A program made the translations under genes and the position numbers. 64,000 nt of DNA, taken from contig NZ_VCNA01000001.1 of the NCBI RefSeq assembly GCF_006170445.1, forward strand, positions 248,001 to 312,000. The letters run 5' to 3'. This DNA comes from Brevibacillus dissolubilis. GTDB taxonomy: Bacteria > Bacillota > Bacilli > Brevibacillales > Brevibacillaceae. This document shows positions 33,595 to 43,400 of the stretch, one piece after another; position 1 is the first letter of the stretch; the number at the start of each line of letters is the position of its first letter. Under the pieces are notes generated by a model. It had not been told where the DNA came from. It saw only the letters and a program-made list of their open reading frames with translations, and ran no database searches.

Positions 33595-35229
33595 TTACCC
33601 CCACCCATACTCTGCGCTTTGCTTCACCGCCCACCACTGAATTAGCAGCGTCACCGGCTGTTCCAGCTGCTGGGCCTTCACGCCGATCCGAAACGCCCCC
33701 TTTTTCGGAAAAAGCACGGTCCCTACCGACAGCTCCGGCACAGTCGGGATCTCCGTCTCCGAATCAAACTCGTCGAACACGCCATGATCGCCAAAGTAAA
33801 TCCGTTCCCCGCTGTTGCGCATGTCGACCATCGCATGGGTGCGGATATCAATCACGCCTGTGGTGATCAGCAGCCGCCCCTCGCCTAACCCATGGGAGAT
33901 TTCGTCGGAGAAGAAGCTTTTGCTCCATTTATTGAAAAAGTTCACTCCAGACTTATGACCCGGCTCCAAATCAATCGAGATGACACCTGTAGCAATCTGG
34001 GGCGCGTGGGAGTTGGCGCGTGGGACGCTCAGTTGGAAGTCAAACTCTTGTTTGGTCTGATTGAACTCCACCTGCAGCTGTGGCGGCTGGCTGGTCTCGT
34101 GGAATTTGGTCGTCGATTTCGCGGCAAACGCAGGCATGATGGCGTGGCCGGATTGTCCGTTCGTCCCTATACTGCCAAGTCGATGCAAAAGGGAATAAGG
34201 ATGTACATACTCGTCAAACGGGACAGGCTCAACAGCGTGGATGCGGAAGGTGTTGCTGCCGATTTTGGACAGGCTGATCTTGGCTAAGTGGATGCAGGCG
34301 TCAGGGGTAGCCTCGAGTGAGGCATCCAGCGAACGGTCAAAATAGTCGCGGATCAGCCGCTCCTGCACCGAGCCGTTGATCACCTGCACGGTCAGCTCGG
34401 CATCAGCGAGGAAATCGGCCTGCTTGTCACCGATGATCAGCTGGACGCTTCCTTCCCGGATGGAGATCGTGCCTTTGGTATCGGTTACGTCAGGTGCTTG
34501 TAGCTGGTAGCGGATTTCGTAATGGGTTTCTTCTATATAATAAGGCTCGGTGTAGGCAACGGGCTTGGTCTTTTTGCCATCCTCGGTCTGGAACAGGTCG
34601 GATTCGGCTTCGAAATCCAGCTTGATTTTGGGGGTATCCACGGTCTTCTCGATCACCAGTGTCACATCGAACAGCTCGCCGGGATTTACATAACGGGGTG
34701 CTTTTTGCGTGATGCGGACACGGTTGTCCTGATAGAGCAGGCAGGTGTCCTCTACCAGATGGGTGAGCGGGAAGGTCTCAGGGGCGGGTGCTTCTTCGCG
34801 GACGAATAGCCGATAGCTCTCCCCGATGCGGTTGTACTCCTTTACCTCGTCTTGGCGGACGGCGGTGACGGCGACGGAGTGAACCGGTTCTTTTTCGGTC
34901 TCGTCATAGGCGATGCAGAGATAGACGTTTTTGTCATATTCGTTGTTGGAGAATCCCTCCAGGGTGGACAGCTTGACCGTCCGCGGTGAGGGGACAACGA
35001 TTTCGCGTCCCATGCTGTCGAGGGCGACGCCCATTTCGATGGAGACGGATTTGTCATCCACCTTGATCACCGCAAGGCCTGCCACCACGCCGCTGCCGTA
35101 CAGGAGCCGATTGATCAGCCTACGTTTGTCATTGACATATTTTTGCTCGGTCTCGAAGTCGCGCACGGTCAGCAGCTTGCCGTAAAAATAATGATTGCGC
35201 TCAAACGGATAGGTTCGTGCATTCTTCAT
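33595..35229 (-). CDS. eCIS terminal protein of unknown function, 544 aa
   Basis: The last gene of the operon has aaagggg upstream of its ATG. The N-terminus carries NHYFYGKLLTVRDFETEQKY followed by NRLLYGSGVVAGLAV, a signature I associate with proteins encoded at the baseplate end of contractile injection operons. The remainder (about 170-544) is predicted mostly beta: a long series of amphipathic strands with no membrane segment or catalytic motif. As no fibre gene is recognisable elsewhere in the operon, a role in the baseplate periphery or as receptor-binding or fibre adaptor is possible, but this is inference from position. Confidence 0.6.
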   Translation of the reverse strand: MKNARTYPFERNHYFYGKLLTVRDFETEQKYVNDKRRLINRLLYGSGVVAGLAVIKVDDKSVSIEMGVALDSMGREIVVPSPRTVKLSTLEGFSNNEYDKNVYLCIAYDETEKEPVHSVAVTAVRQDEVKEYNRIGESYRLFVREEAPAPETFPLTHLVEDTCLLYQDNRVRITQKAPRYVNPGELFDVTLVIEKTVDTPKIKLDFEAESDLFQTEDGKKTKPVAYTEPYYIEETHYEIRYQLQAPDVTDTKGTISIREGSVQLIIGDKQADFLADAELTVQVINGSVQERLIRDYFDRSLDASLEATPDACIHLAKISLSKIGSNTFRIHAVEPVPFDEYVHPYSLLHRLGSIGTNGQSGHAIMPAFAAKSTTKFHETSQPPQLQVEFNQTKQEFDFQLSVPRANSHAPQIATGVISIDLEPGHKSGVNFFNKWSKSFFSDEISHGLGEGRLLITTGVIDIRTHAMVDMRNSGERIYFGDHGVFDEFDSETEIPTVPELSVGTVLFPKKGAFRIGVKAQQLEQPVTLLIQWWAVKQSAEYGWG

Positions 35230-35262
35230 CCGATCATCCCCTTTTTCCTGCGTCTTGATCTG

Positions 35263-37407
35263 TTATTCCAGCTTGGAGTCGAACTCCAGCCGGGTGTGAA
35301 GACCCAAGCGGTGATCCAGCCCGACATCGATGAGGACGGTGTGATTCGGCATCGCGGTGCGCTCGTCTATGGTCAGCGCGGTCGGCTCGGACACATAGGA
35401 ATTCACCCCGAGATAGCTGTGCGAATCCAGATACATCCACGGTTCCATGATGACTAGCTTGGCCTCGGTAAAAGCAGGCTTCTGCTCTCCGATGATCTGC
35501 TCCACGGTCAGGCGGATTTTGTCTGAGGGGATCGCTGAGGATGGCAGGATCACGCAAAAGGTATACGGTGCCTCCCCAAACAGCTCGTCGGCCAGCCGCC
35601 TGTACGCTGGATGCTCGCGTAACGACCGCAATTGAAAATGCTCCAGAATCCACGGACGCTTCCCAGTGTATATCTGCAGAATCCGCTCCAGTGCCTGCTT
35701 GGTCCCCCGCTTTCGGTAGAGAGTGGGCGCTTCCTTGAGCAATTCACGGACTTGGGTATCACTCCACGTATCGTCCACCGAGATGCCCAGCCATGTGCCG
35801 AGCCATCTGAGATGACCGCCCGTGGTCACATCTACGTCAAACAAGCGCGATATCTGGTCAATCTGCCCCTCCATCCCATCTAGAAACGTCCCAAACAGCG
35901 ACAGAAACCGCTCCAAAAAGTCCCGGCTTCGCTCCTCCTCCTGATAAATCCCCGGCAGAAAGGACAGAAGTGACATCCCCGGAAAAAAAACGCGGGCACT
36001 GCGCAAGACCGGGGCCGTCTGCTCGCTTGCCACCAGATGGATGAACAGCCACAGATACCGACCGCGCGCGTTGTAGCGGCCTTTTGCATCGAGGAAAAGC
36101 GCGTCCTTGGGGCTGATGATGGGCTTAGAGTAGAGCGGACGGAGGTTGCGCCATTTTTCATGCAGGGAAATCGTCTCGTCCATGATATAGGCGTCGAGGT
36201 CGACATATCGCTCCCCGATCATCACACGCTTGTGGTCGGCGTAGTATACGGAGACTTGAATCTGCGTCTCCTTGGGGATGTCAGCGTCGAGGATCAGCTT
36301 GTGCCAGCGCATCTCGGTCTCTGTGCTGTCCACCGATGTGGCGAGAAACATACCTTCCGCAAGACCGCTGCCCTCCATCGTCTGTGTGCGCAGCTCTGGC
36401 TCGAGGACGGCCAGTTCTTTTTTGCGGTGGAGGACGAACAGACGGTCTGCGGAATCGATCAGGAGCTTGCGTGCAGCACCGCGAAAGCCGGGCAAGGGAG
36501 TGTGTGAATCGATTGTCTCCCCGATGCATTGGATGAACCGATCGTCTTCCTTCTCGCCCGGTGCGTAACGTCCGTCTGAGACGTACAGTCGGTTGCTTGC
36601 GTCGATGGCGAAGCTGGATGCTTTTTGTGGGGATAACAAGGTGCTGTAGTGGATGAGTCTTCCGCTCTGGGTATAGCGCAGAAACCGTCCGGTGTGGGTG
36701 CAGAGGAGGTTGATCTGGTAATCATCCGTGTCCGTGGCATCACTCGTGTGGTTCCCCGCCGAAACCGCCAGGCAAAAATCGTCCCGCATCCGAAGCAGAT
36801 CACCTACTCCGGTCGTGGTCAGCGGCTGGGGTGAGAAGTCCCCGATGATCGCACCGCTCGACGGTTGGATGATCAGGCAGACCAGATCCGTGTCGGCCGG
36901 AACCTTCAGCCTTCCTCCGCTGTCCTGTGTGACCTGTGTTGGAATGAGGACATAAAGCAATCCATGTGCGGCTGTCACGGCAAGCGGATGAATCGAAATC
37001 CCCCGCCATTCGTCCAATTGCCAGACGGCTTGCGCATTGGTGATCGAGTAAGCGGTGACGCCACGGTCAGCGACACACAGCGAATGCGCCGCATACGCGA
37101 TCAGGGCTTGGGGGCCAAAAAGTCCGTGGCCTTGATCCTGCAGCAGCACCCTGTCCTCGATGTCATAGTGGTAGACCCACAGCTTGGCGGCGGCATCCAA
37201 GAGATAGAGGGTCTTCTGCTCCCCCATCGCGATATCGCGGATGGCTGCCATTTCGAGGTGGGGGTCAAAGGAGATGGTGCGTTTGAGCACGTATTTGGGT
37301 GTGCGCCCGACTGTCAGTCCCTCGGGGGTCATCTCCAGATTGGCGGTCTGCCCCTTGGCCCAGTCGGCATGGTTGTTCCAGGCGAAAAAGCGGAATGTGC
37401 CGTTCAT
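35263..37407 (-). CDS. eCIS tail protein: propeller-like N-terminus and gpI-like C-terminus
   Basis: In this 714-residue protein, residues about 480-640 match the phage P2 gpI-like tail protein family: LLSFLPGIYQEEERSRDFLE, FLDGMEGQIDQISRLFDV, LRWLGTWLGISVDDTWSD, and APTLYRKRGTKQALERILQI. That domain builds the baseplate wedge with the J-type proteins. The first ~380 residues consist of repeated beta units resembling a beta-propeller (KTLYLLDAAAKLWVYHYD; FAIDASNRLYVSDGRY; KLLIDSADRLFVLHRKKE), possibly the outward surface of the wedge. The ATG follows gagaggtga and the gene lies 7 bp after the upstream J-type gene stop. Confidence 0.8.
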   Translation of the reverse strand: MNGTFRFFAWNNHADWAKGQTANLEMTPEGLTVGRTPKYVLKRTISFDPHLEMAAIRDIAMGEQKTLYLLDAAAKLWVYHYDIEDRVLLQDQGHGLFGPQALIAYAAHSLCVADRGVTAYSITNAQAVWQLDEWRGISIHPLAVTAAHGLLYVLIPTQVTQDSGGRLKVPADTDLVCLIIQPSSGAIIGDFSPQPLTTTGVGDLLRMRDDFCLAVSAGNHTSDATDTDDYQINLLCTHTGRFLRYTQSGRLIHYSTLLSPQKASSFAIDASNRLYVSDGRYAPGEKEDDRFIQCIGETIDSHTPLPGFRGAARKLLIDSADRLFVLHRKKELAVLEPELRTQTMEGSGLAEGMFLATSVDSTETEMRWHKLILDADIPKETQIQVSVYYADHKRVMIGERYVDLDAYIMDETISLHEKWRNLRPLYSKPIISPKDALFLDAKGRYNARGRYLWLFIHLVASEQTAPVLRSARVFFPGMSLLSFLPGIYQEEERSRDFLERFLSLFGTFLDGMEGQIDQISRLFDVDVTTGGHLRWLGTWLGISVDDTWSDTQVRELLKEAPTLYRKRGTKQALERILQIYTGKRPWILEHFQLRSLREHPAYRRLADELFGEAPYTFCVILPSSAIPSDKIRLTVEQIIGEQKPAFTEAKLVIMEPWMYLDSHSYLGVNSYVSEPTALTIDERTAMPNHTVLIDVGLDHRLGLHTRLEFDSKLE

Positions 37408-37414
37408 CGTGTCG

Positions 37415-39685
37415 TCACCTCTCTTTGTTGGGGGAATGAATCACCTCGATCACATGCTCCCCGGAGTAAATCAGCCCGTGCGGCGGGATCGCGATGTTGC
37501 CGCTCGCTTCCTTATGCGCCCCCGCACCTGTCGCGTCCAGCCACAGGTCCTGCACATGCAAGACACCGGGTACACGGCTGATCGCTTCATAGAGATCACC
37601 TTTATAGACCATCTCGCCAAAATCCCAGCCAGTCACCCCGCCACCCTCTGTCGTGTGCAGCGGTGTCAGCAAATCGAGCAAGGCAGACAAAATCGGACGC
37701 GGATGGTCACACCATTTGGGATCGGAGATGACTGTAGCGTGGACGGTTACTTTGATATATTCAGGTGCGATGACATGTACTTCGGTGGTGAGCAATCGGT
37801 GCTGCTCCAAGTGCCTGCGTACCGTCTCCAGCATACCCGCGCTGGGTGTCGGTCGGATCGCTTCGCTGTAAGGCACGACCACGATGGTAAGCTGGGCAGG
37901 TGCTTGGCGTCGGGGATAGTCCTTCATCCCCGGCTTGTAGAGAGGCAATGCTTTGACACGGGCGACGCGGATACCGGGGATCGCTTGGACGATTCGCTCG
38001 TAGTCTTCACTGGTCACGGCTCGGTCGGCCTGCTGCCACTCGTGCTGGATGCGTTGCTTGGCACTCGCAAGCGTCTCCCGCTCAGAGCCCCCCATGGCAA
38101 AAGCCGGGTTGGTCAGGGTAATCCCGTTGAAGTCAGGGTGCTTGTGGGCTACCTGCGTGATCAGCCCCGGCTTCACATTCCCCCGCTCGCCCCCGCCGAT
38201 CCGTGCCTGCAGGATTCGGATGTTATCTACCTCTTCGGTCATCGCATAAGGGATCTCACCGTGCACATTGTCCCCGAAGCGGATCACTTCCTCCTCCCGA
38301 TCGACCACCAAATGCCGATCATTCGGTCTGGAATGGTCAAAATCATCCACCTCCTGCCAATCCTCCCAGACAAGCCGCCTGCCTGTATCATCGCGCCGCT
38401 CATGTCCCACCTGTATGATGAGAGGTCCAGTCAGCACCGAAGCCTCCGGAAAACGAAAGGTCTGTCCTGGAAGCCCGTTGCTTCGCCCGATCTGACGCGG
38501 TACATCCGGCTGGTACGAGATGACTCGGATAACCTCTGCGCCCGAACGGGGAATTTTGCCATGCATTCCATCGCCAAACTGGATGATTTTTTTTCGCGTC
38601 CGAATCGCCCCATCGGCCTGATCCATCTGCACATCAGGCAAAATCCGATAGACCTCCTCATCCGCTCCGCATCCCGTCCAGCTCTCCACTTCCGTCCACG
38701 TATGCCAGAACCCTTGCGAATCACTCACCTGCACCTCGATCCATCCGTACAGGCTGAGATAATCGTTCACTTCCACGATCTGATCCGGCTCTCCCGTGCT
38801 GCGGAAGGTCTGGGCGTGACTTAGTGTCTCGGCGTTCTCCACGGACATCATGTGCAGGCTGATCTGCTCGATTTTGGGAGCCAGCTCATACTCGCCTGAC
38901 TCGACCGTGCATCTCAGCCAGTAACGTTTTTTCTCGTTGGCCGGATGGATCGTGAGCGCGCCCATCGGTTCGGGGATGACCAGCCTGAGCCTGCCACTCT
39001 GCGAAAAATGTACGGTTTCATCCCGCACGATCCGAAGCTCCTGCCAGCCGTCCGATTCGCTGTAATACTCCCAGAGCAGTACGGCAGATGGGACAAAAGC
39101 GAAGTCGGAACTGTCATCCAAGCAGGCAACCGGATACTGCTCATACAGATCGATCGTCAGGGTAATCTCCACCATCTCCGGCAACGGTCTGTCCAAGCCG
39201 ATGTAGAGCTGATTCCCCCGCTTCGCTTCTTTGCCAAAAGCGTGGTAGGCGATTCCCGCATGGATGTTCGACGGGGTGACATCATAGGACTCCGTGTCTT
39301 GTCTGACGAGAACCTTTTCGATGCGGTGCGGCAACAGGAGCAGGGAGTCCGTCGTCTCGAAGATGAGGTCGCGGGCGCGAAGCTGTAGACCTTTCGGGAG
39401 AAAAATAGGTTCCTCGGATTCAAACACCACATCCGTCCGCGCCACACCCGCCTCATGGGGACGCATCCCGAGAAGCTTGAGGAATTTTCGCTCGTTTTTC
39501 GCTGTCACGCGGTTGAGGTAGTACTGCTGCATCTCCACCAGCCACGCCAGCATCTCCAGCATCGTGATCCCCGGATCGTGATCATTTTCATCTGTCCACT
39601 GGGGGAAGACATGCGGGATGGCTTTCTGGGCTTCTTGGACCAGCTGCTCGAACCTTCTGTCATCTAAGTTGGGTAATGGTAACAT
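37415..39685 (-). CDS. eCIS baseplate J-type protein (second copy, 756 aa)
   Basis: The 756-residue baseplate wedge protein is of the phage-J/Afp11-12 type. Its start region (LPLPNLDDRRFEQLVQEAQK; DPGITMLEMLAWLVEMQQYY; NERKFLKLLGMRPHEAGVAR) is the standard putative baseplate assembly protein N-terminus. The C-terminal half has the J-like ERETLASAKQRIQHEWQQAD, then RAVTSEDYERIVQAIPGIR and ARVKAL. It would assemble with the 1069-residue homologue and gp25-like protein around the hub. ggaggtg precedes the ATG. It ends just before the gpI-like gene. Confidence 0.85.
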   Translation of the reverse strand: MLPLPNLDDRRFEQLVQEAQKAIPHVFPQWTDENDHDPGITMLEMLAWLVEMQQYYLNRVTAKNERKFLKLLGMRPHEAGVARTDVVFESEEPIFLPKGLQLRARDLIFETTDSLLLLPHRIEKVLVRQDTESYDVTPSNIHAGIAYHAFGKEAKRGNQLYIGLDRPLPEMVEITLTIDLYEQYPVACLDDSSDFAFVPSAVLLWEYYSESDGWQELRIVRDETVHFSQSGRLRLVIPEPMGALTIHPANEKKRYWLRCTVESGEYELAPKIEQISLHMMSVENAETLSHAQTFRSTGEPDQIVEVNDYLSLYGWIEVQVSDSQGFWHTWTEVESWTGCGADEEVYRILPDVQMDQADGAIRTRKKIIQFGDGMHGKIPRSGAEVIRVISYQPDVPRQIGRSNGLPGQTFRFPEASVLTGPLIIQVGHERRDDTGRRLVWEDWQEVDDFDHSRPNDRHLVVDREEEVIRFGDNVHGEIPYAMTEEVDNIRILQARIGGGERGNVKPGLITQVAHKHPDFNGITLTNPAFAMGGSERETLASAKQRIQHEWQQADRAVTSEDYERIVQAIPGIRVARVKALPLYKPGMKDYPRRQAPAQLTIVVVPYSEAIRPTPSAGMLETVRRHLEQHRLLTTEVHVIAPEYIKVTVHATVISDPKWCDHPRPILSALLDLLTPLHTTEGGGVTGWDFGEMVYKGDLYEAISRVPGVLHVQDLWLDATGAGAHKEASGNIAIPPHGLIYSGEHVIEVIHSPNKER

Positions 39686-39743
39686 CTTGACACCTCCCCT
39701 CCGCGTCTTATCGGATTCAATGCTTGTTAGAGACCAGCCCCTT

Positions 39744-42700
39744 TTATAAGACCACTACCTTCACCTGATGCGTACCGCTTGTGATCACGCCATGCGGGAG
39801 GCGTTCCCATTCTTCCAAGGTGATCTCGCTGCGCTGTCCGTCTTCGATTCTGCACACCTGCAGTCCGATCTTCTCCACATGGCTCACCGCATCTATCGGG
39901 TTGAGCAGGGCGTAAAAAGCGGACGGATGTACCGTTTTGCCAATTTCCCAGCCTTGTCCGCCGTGGTCTCCATGGAATGGATCGAGAAAACGGTTGATCC
40001 GCTGTGTCGCCTCCAGCTCCACCTGGTAAGCCTCATCCAGATTGCGCACAGCGACCGTAGCCGTCACCGACACCTCGATAAAAGCGGGCAACACCACCTG
40101 CACCCCGCCGGAATATCCCACCAGATTGGCTGACCGCGCCGATAGGAAGCGCATGAGTTCCCGGCGAATCTCCGGGAAAAAGGCAAGCGATGCAGCCCCT
40201 CCGCGCGGCAGAGCAACCAGTGTGATCCGTCCCTGCTCGGGGAGCATCTTCGCGTTGAGGTTGGGCAGGCACTTGACTTTTGCCAGATCGGGGTAGGCTT
40301 CTCGGGCTAAGTATTCGTAGTCTTCGGCAGTCACTGCACGATTGCGGGTGCGGATCATCTGCGGCCCGCGCCAGATCACGGACTCCATCGGTTCCGCCTC
40401 ACTTCCACCGCCGGATGGCTCGTGGTTGGTCACTTCATGGACAAACGCGATCGAGTTGTACAGCTTGTTGATCTGATGGGCCTCCACATTGCCCCGGCTG
40501 CCCCCGCCTGTTTTGTAGGAGACTTGTACTTTTTCACTGCTGGTCAATTGTGGGAGCTTACCATGCTTGCCGTCTCCAAAGCGGATCGTGCCATAGGAGC
40601 GGTTGATCGTGTAGTGACGGTCGTTCGGCTGTGACTGGGACAAAGACTCGACAGGGCGCCATTTTACCCATGCCTTCAGCAGTTTTTGCTCCGAGTTACG
40701 GAAGACTTTTACCTGTTCGGGATCATCTGACGCAAGCTTGCGCAGCACCTCCTCGTCGATCTGTGCGGTCTCATCCACCCAGACCTCTTCATAGAGCACT
40801 GGCGTTTTGCTCAACACGTATTCTGTGCCTGTATCGCCGTAACCACCGTCGCTGTGATGGGTGGAACCGCTGTGTCCGTCATGGCTGATACTGCGCTTGA
40901 CTGGGTGCTCGTTGGTGACGCTCTCCTGCTGGATCACTCGCACGGTGTTGAGGTGCATGCCTTGGACGATGGGCAGTGGTTGATCCGCCTGATCCAGCTT
41001 ACCGTCGGTGTTGAGCGCGCGAATCCAAAAGCGGCTCTGACCGAACTGCACCGTCTGCACACAGTCATCCGGCACAGCGAATTGGATCGTGCCGCTCTGG
41101 GTCAAGCCATTGGTCTCGTCGGCGGTTTTGCAGGTCGTCCAGAGGTGCTTGCCGTTCACATCCCGCAGGTACTGCCACTCGATCTGCGGGATCTGACCAG
41201 CGGAGTAGGCTTGCGCTTGGATGGAAAAAAACAGGGTGATCGGGCCGCGGGCAGGTAATGTGTCGAAGCCGAGGTAGAAGGCGGGCTGTGGATGATCCAG
41301 CGTGGTGAATGGGGAAAATGCGGGGGAACGGTTGTACAAGTCGGTGGTGCGGTCGATCCATTCGGCGTTGTTATATGTAAAAGCACGTTGGGGCACCTGC
41401 ATCCCATCGGTTGTTTCCGCACCCCCATCCTCCACTCCTACGCCATACCGATAATTCACCAGCACCCGCTTCACGCGCGGCGACTGAAAAATAGGCTCCG
41501 GCCCATGCAGACTGCTCACATTGACAATCCGTGCGCGTATCCAACAGGTATGCTGCGCGTTCACCTCGACCGGCTCCAGATCGGACGGACAGCGGAACAC
41601 CAGCTGCTTTTGTCCACCCTCGGCAAACATCCCCTCGTATTCACTCTCACTATACAACCGCACCCAGCCGCGTCCGTTCCAATATTCCCATACCACCTGT
41701 GTGATGTGGACGAGCAGCGGCTCCGGCTTTTTCGCCAGTTCCGTCTTTTTCATCACCAGCTTCCAGTCGATCGGCACTTCCTGCTCAGGGCGCCACCTCC
41801 GTGGAATCAGCTCGACGTCGAGCGTGAGAGTGATCACCGCCCCTTTTTTGCGGAAGGCTTCCTCGCTTGCGATATAAAACAAACCGTACGGCGCAAACAT
41901 CTCGCCAAACGGGTCAAAATCCTCCGCTTTCTGCTCGATATCATTGGAAAACAGGCGATCTGGTGCAAATCCGCCAACACCGTCCGGATCAAGAAACCTG
42001 CTTGCGAGCCTCGCCCCACTGAAGACCAGCTGATTGCTTTGCCACGGAAAGACTGCAGCACTATCAGGACGCACCCGGCAGCGTATCCAGCGGGCACGGA
42101 CACCGTTGACCTCGGCTGGGGAGATGTTGGCAGCTGAGGAGGCGGTCGTCTTTTTCAACAAAAGAAGCTCTCCTGCAAGTACCACCTCGTCGAACGCCTG
42201 CCAGCCACCCTCCACCGAATACGACCACTCGACCAGCTCAGAGGAAGCGAGCGTCTCCCGCAGAAAAGGCTCTTTGTACCGCTCCAGCGAGTTGGTGAGA
42301 GACAACTCCACTTGTGACGGATGGCGAAGGAGCAAAAGGTCGTCGTGCGCGAGGTATAAGACATGCGCTTGTAAGTTCTCCCCCTGTGTCGGACTAAATG
42401 GGGAGAATACTCCACGGGTTCGGTTCAAAATCTCGCTCGGCAGTTGGGGGATATGACCCGGCTTGTCATAGGGAAACCCGCTGACAGGCACAATACAATC
42501 CTGCGCAGCACTGGCAAAAAAAGCGCTCAAAATCGTCGCCGGGGTGATCAGCAGAGGCTTTTCCGTCTCGAACAGGATCGGGCCTCCACCGTCCGTTGCT
42601 TCGGCCATCAGGCGTGTCCCTTTTGCGACGAAGACGGGTTCCTTGGCTCCTTCACTCAGCTTGAACGTGACATAGGCGCGGGCAGGCTTGGCGGTGTGGG

Positions 42701-42953
42701 GCTTGGGGTCTAACAGATTCAGGAAGGCGAGAAAATTTTTATCCGGCACACGGTTGATCCTTCCGATATTGCCCAGAAACATCTCGGCAAACAGCAGGAA
42801 CAAGGCCGTCCCCGCGTCAGGATCATCCGGCGAGAATTTCCATTCCGGCGTGTAGAACGGGGCCATTTCCTTCATTTGCTGGAGGAGTGCTTGTTTGTCG
42901 CGGGTATCGACGATTGGGGGAGCAGCAGGAATAGGTGGTTGGGATGTCCTCAT
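39744..42953 (-). CDS. eCIS baseplate J-type protein (first copy, 1069 aa)
   Basis: The 1069-residue wedge protein has the same architecture as its downstream neighbour but with insertions. The N-terminal region includes DPDAGTALFLLFAEMFLGNI and FLAFLNLLDPKPHTAKPARA. The C-terminal J-like part has RNRAVTAEDYEYLAREAYPD followed by AKVKCLPN and RINRFLDPFHGDHGGQGWEI. Two beta-rich inserts lie in the middle. In phage and Afp-type particles such proteins link hub, gp25 and sheath. Its ATG overlaps the gp25 stop by 4 bp (ATGA), so translation is coupled. Confidence 0.85.
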   Translation of the reverse strand: MRTSQPPIPAAPPIVDTRDKQALLQQMKEMAPFYTPEWKFSPDDPDAGTALFLLFAEMFLGNIGRINRVPDKNFLAFLNLLDPKPHTAKPARAYVTFKLSEGAKEPVFVAKGTRLMAEATDGGGPILFETEKPLLITPATILSAFFASAAQDCIVPVSGFPYDKPGHIPQLPSEILNRTRGVFSPFSPTQGENLQAHVLYLAHDDLLLLRHPSQVELSLTNSLERYKEPFLRETLASSELVEWSYSVEGGWQAFDEVVLAGELLLLKKTTASSAANISPAEVNGVRARWIRCRVRPDSAAVFPWQSNQLVFSGARLASRFLDPDGVGGFAPDRLFSNDIEQKAEDFDPFGEMFAPYGLFYIASEEAFRKKGAVITLTLDVELIPRRWRPEQEVPIDWKLVMKKTELAKKPEPLLVHITQVVWEYWNGRGWVRLYSESEYEGMFAEGGQKQLVFRCPSDLEPVEVNAQHTCWIRARIVNVSSLHGPEPIFQSPRVKRVLVNYRYGVGVEDGGAETTDGMQVPQRAFTYNNAEWIDRTTDLYNRSPAFSPFTTLDHPQPAFYLGFDTLPARGPITLFFSIQAQAYSAGQIPQIEWQYLRDVNGKHLWTTCKTADETNGLTQSGTIQFAVPDDCVQTVQFGQSRFWIRALNTDGKLDQADQPLPIVQGMHLNTVRVIQQESVTNEHPVKRSISHDGHSGSTHHSDGGYGDTGTEYVLSKTPVLYEEVWVDETAQIDEEVLRKLASDDPEQVKVFRNSEQKLLKAWVKWRPVESLSQSQPNDRHYTINRSYGTIRFGDGKHGKLPQLTSSEKVQVSYKTGGGSRGNVEAHQINKLYNSIAFVHEVTNHEPSGGGSEAEPMESVIWRGPQMIRTRNRAVTAEDYEYLAREAYPDLAKVKCLPNLNAKMLPEQGRITLVALPRGGAASLAFFPEIRRELMRFLSARSANLVGYSGGVQVVLPAFIEVSVTATVAVRNLDEAYQVELEATQRINRFLDPFHGDHGGQGWEIGKTVHPSAFYALLNPIDAVSHVEKIGLQVCRIEDGQRSEITLEEWERLPHGVITSGTHQVKVVVL

Positions 42954-43360
42954 GACTGCACACGCGTCCCTTCATTAATATAGAAAGGATATACCTTGTT
43001 AAACAGGTTGTTGGTCTTGCGGATGCGGTAACGGACGGAGATGAGGACTTTGCCCGATTCATCCGAGGCGTTGGCTGCGGTGACCTCCACCTCGTACACG
43101 CGGGGCTCCCACTTGGCGATGGCCTGCTCGATCGCCTGCTGCATCTCGTACAAGCTCTGCGCATCGGTCCCGCCGAAGAGAAACTGCTGTACCCCGCAGC
43201 CAAAATCCGGGCGCATCACCCGCTCCCCTTTTCCCGTCCACAAGATCAGCCGGATCGCTTCCTCGATATCCTCTTCGTATTCCGACATCCGGATCCGCCC
43301 CGTGGTCTCGTCTACCTCGATAGGGAATTTCCAGCCTACTCCTAAAAATTTGGCTCCCAT
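42950..43360 (-). CDS. gp25-like baseplate wedge protein
   Basis: Starting at the ATG at 43360 (gggggtga upstream), the protein has 136 residues; the longer GTG/TTG version adds only 11 unlikely residues. The GPW/gp25 motif is clear: LGVGWKFPIEVDETTGRIRM, the EEAIRLILWTGKGERVMRPD stretch, and FGCGVQQFLFG. It corresponds to Afp9. In the assembled particle it starts the sheath on the baseplate (sheath initiator). It overlaps the following J-type gene by 4 bp. Confidence 0.92.
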   Translation of the reverse strand: MGAKFLGVGWKFPIEVDETTGRIRMSEYEEDIEEAIRLILWTGKGERVMRPDFGCGVQQFLFGGTDAQSLYEMQQAIEQAIAKWEPRVYEVEVTAANASDESGKVLISVRYRIRKTNNLFNKVYPFYINEGTRVQS

Positions 43361-43400
43361 GCCTGTCACCCCCTGTCCCCTGTCTGCCTGCAAACTCCGG

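Noticed and set aside
37241-38824. 527-codon plus-strand open frame antisense to the baseplate genes
   Set aside because: It lies wholly opposite the baseplate J-type and gpI-like genes, has no ribosome binding site and shows an Arg/His/Pro/Leu-rich mirror composition; it is a shadow of GC-rich coding DNA.
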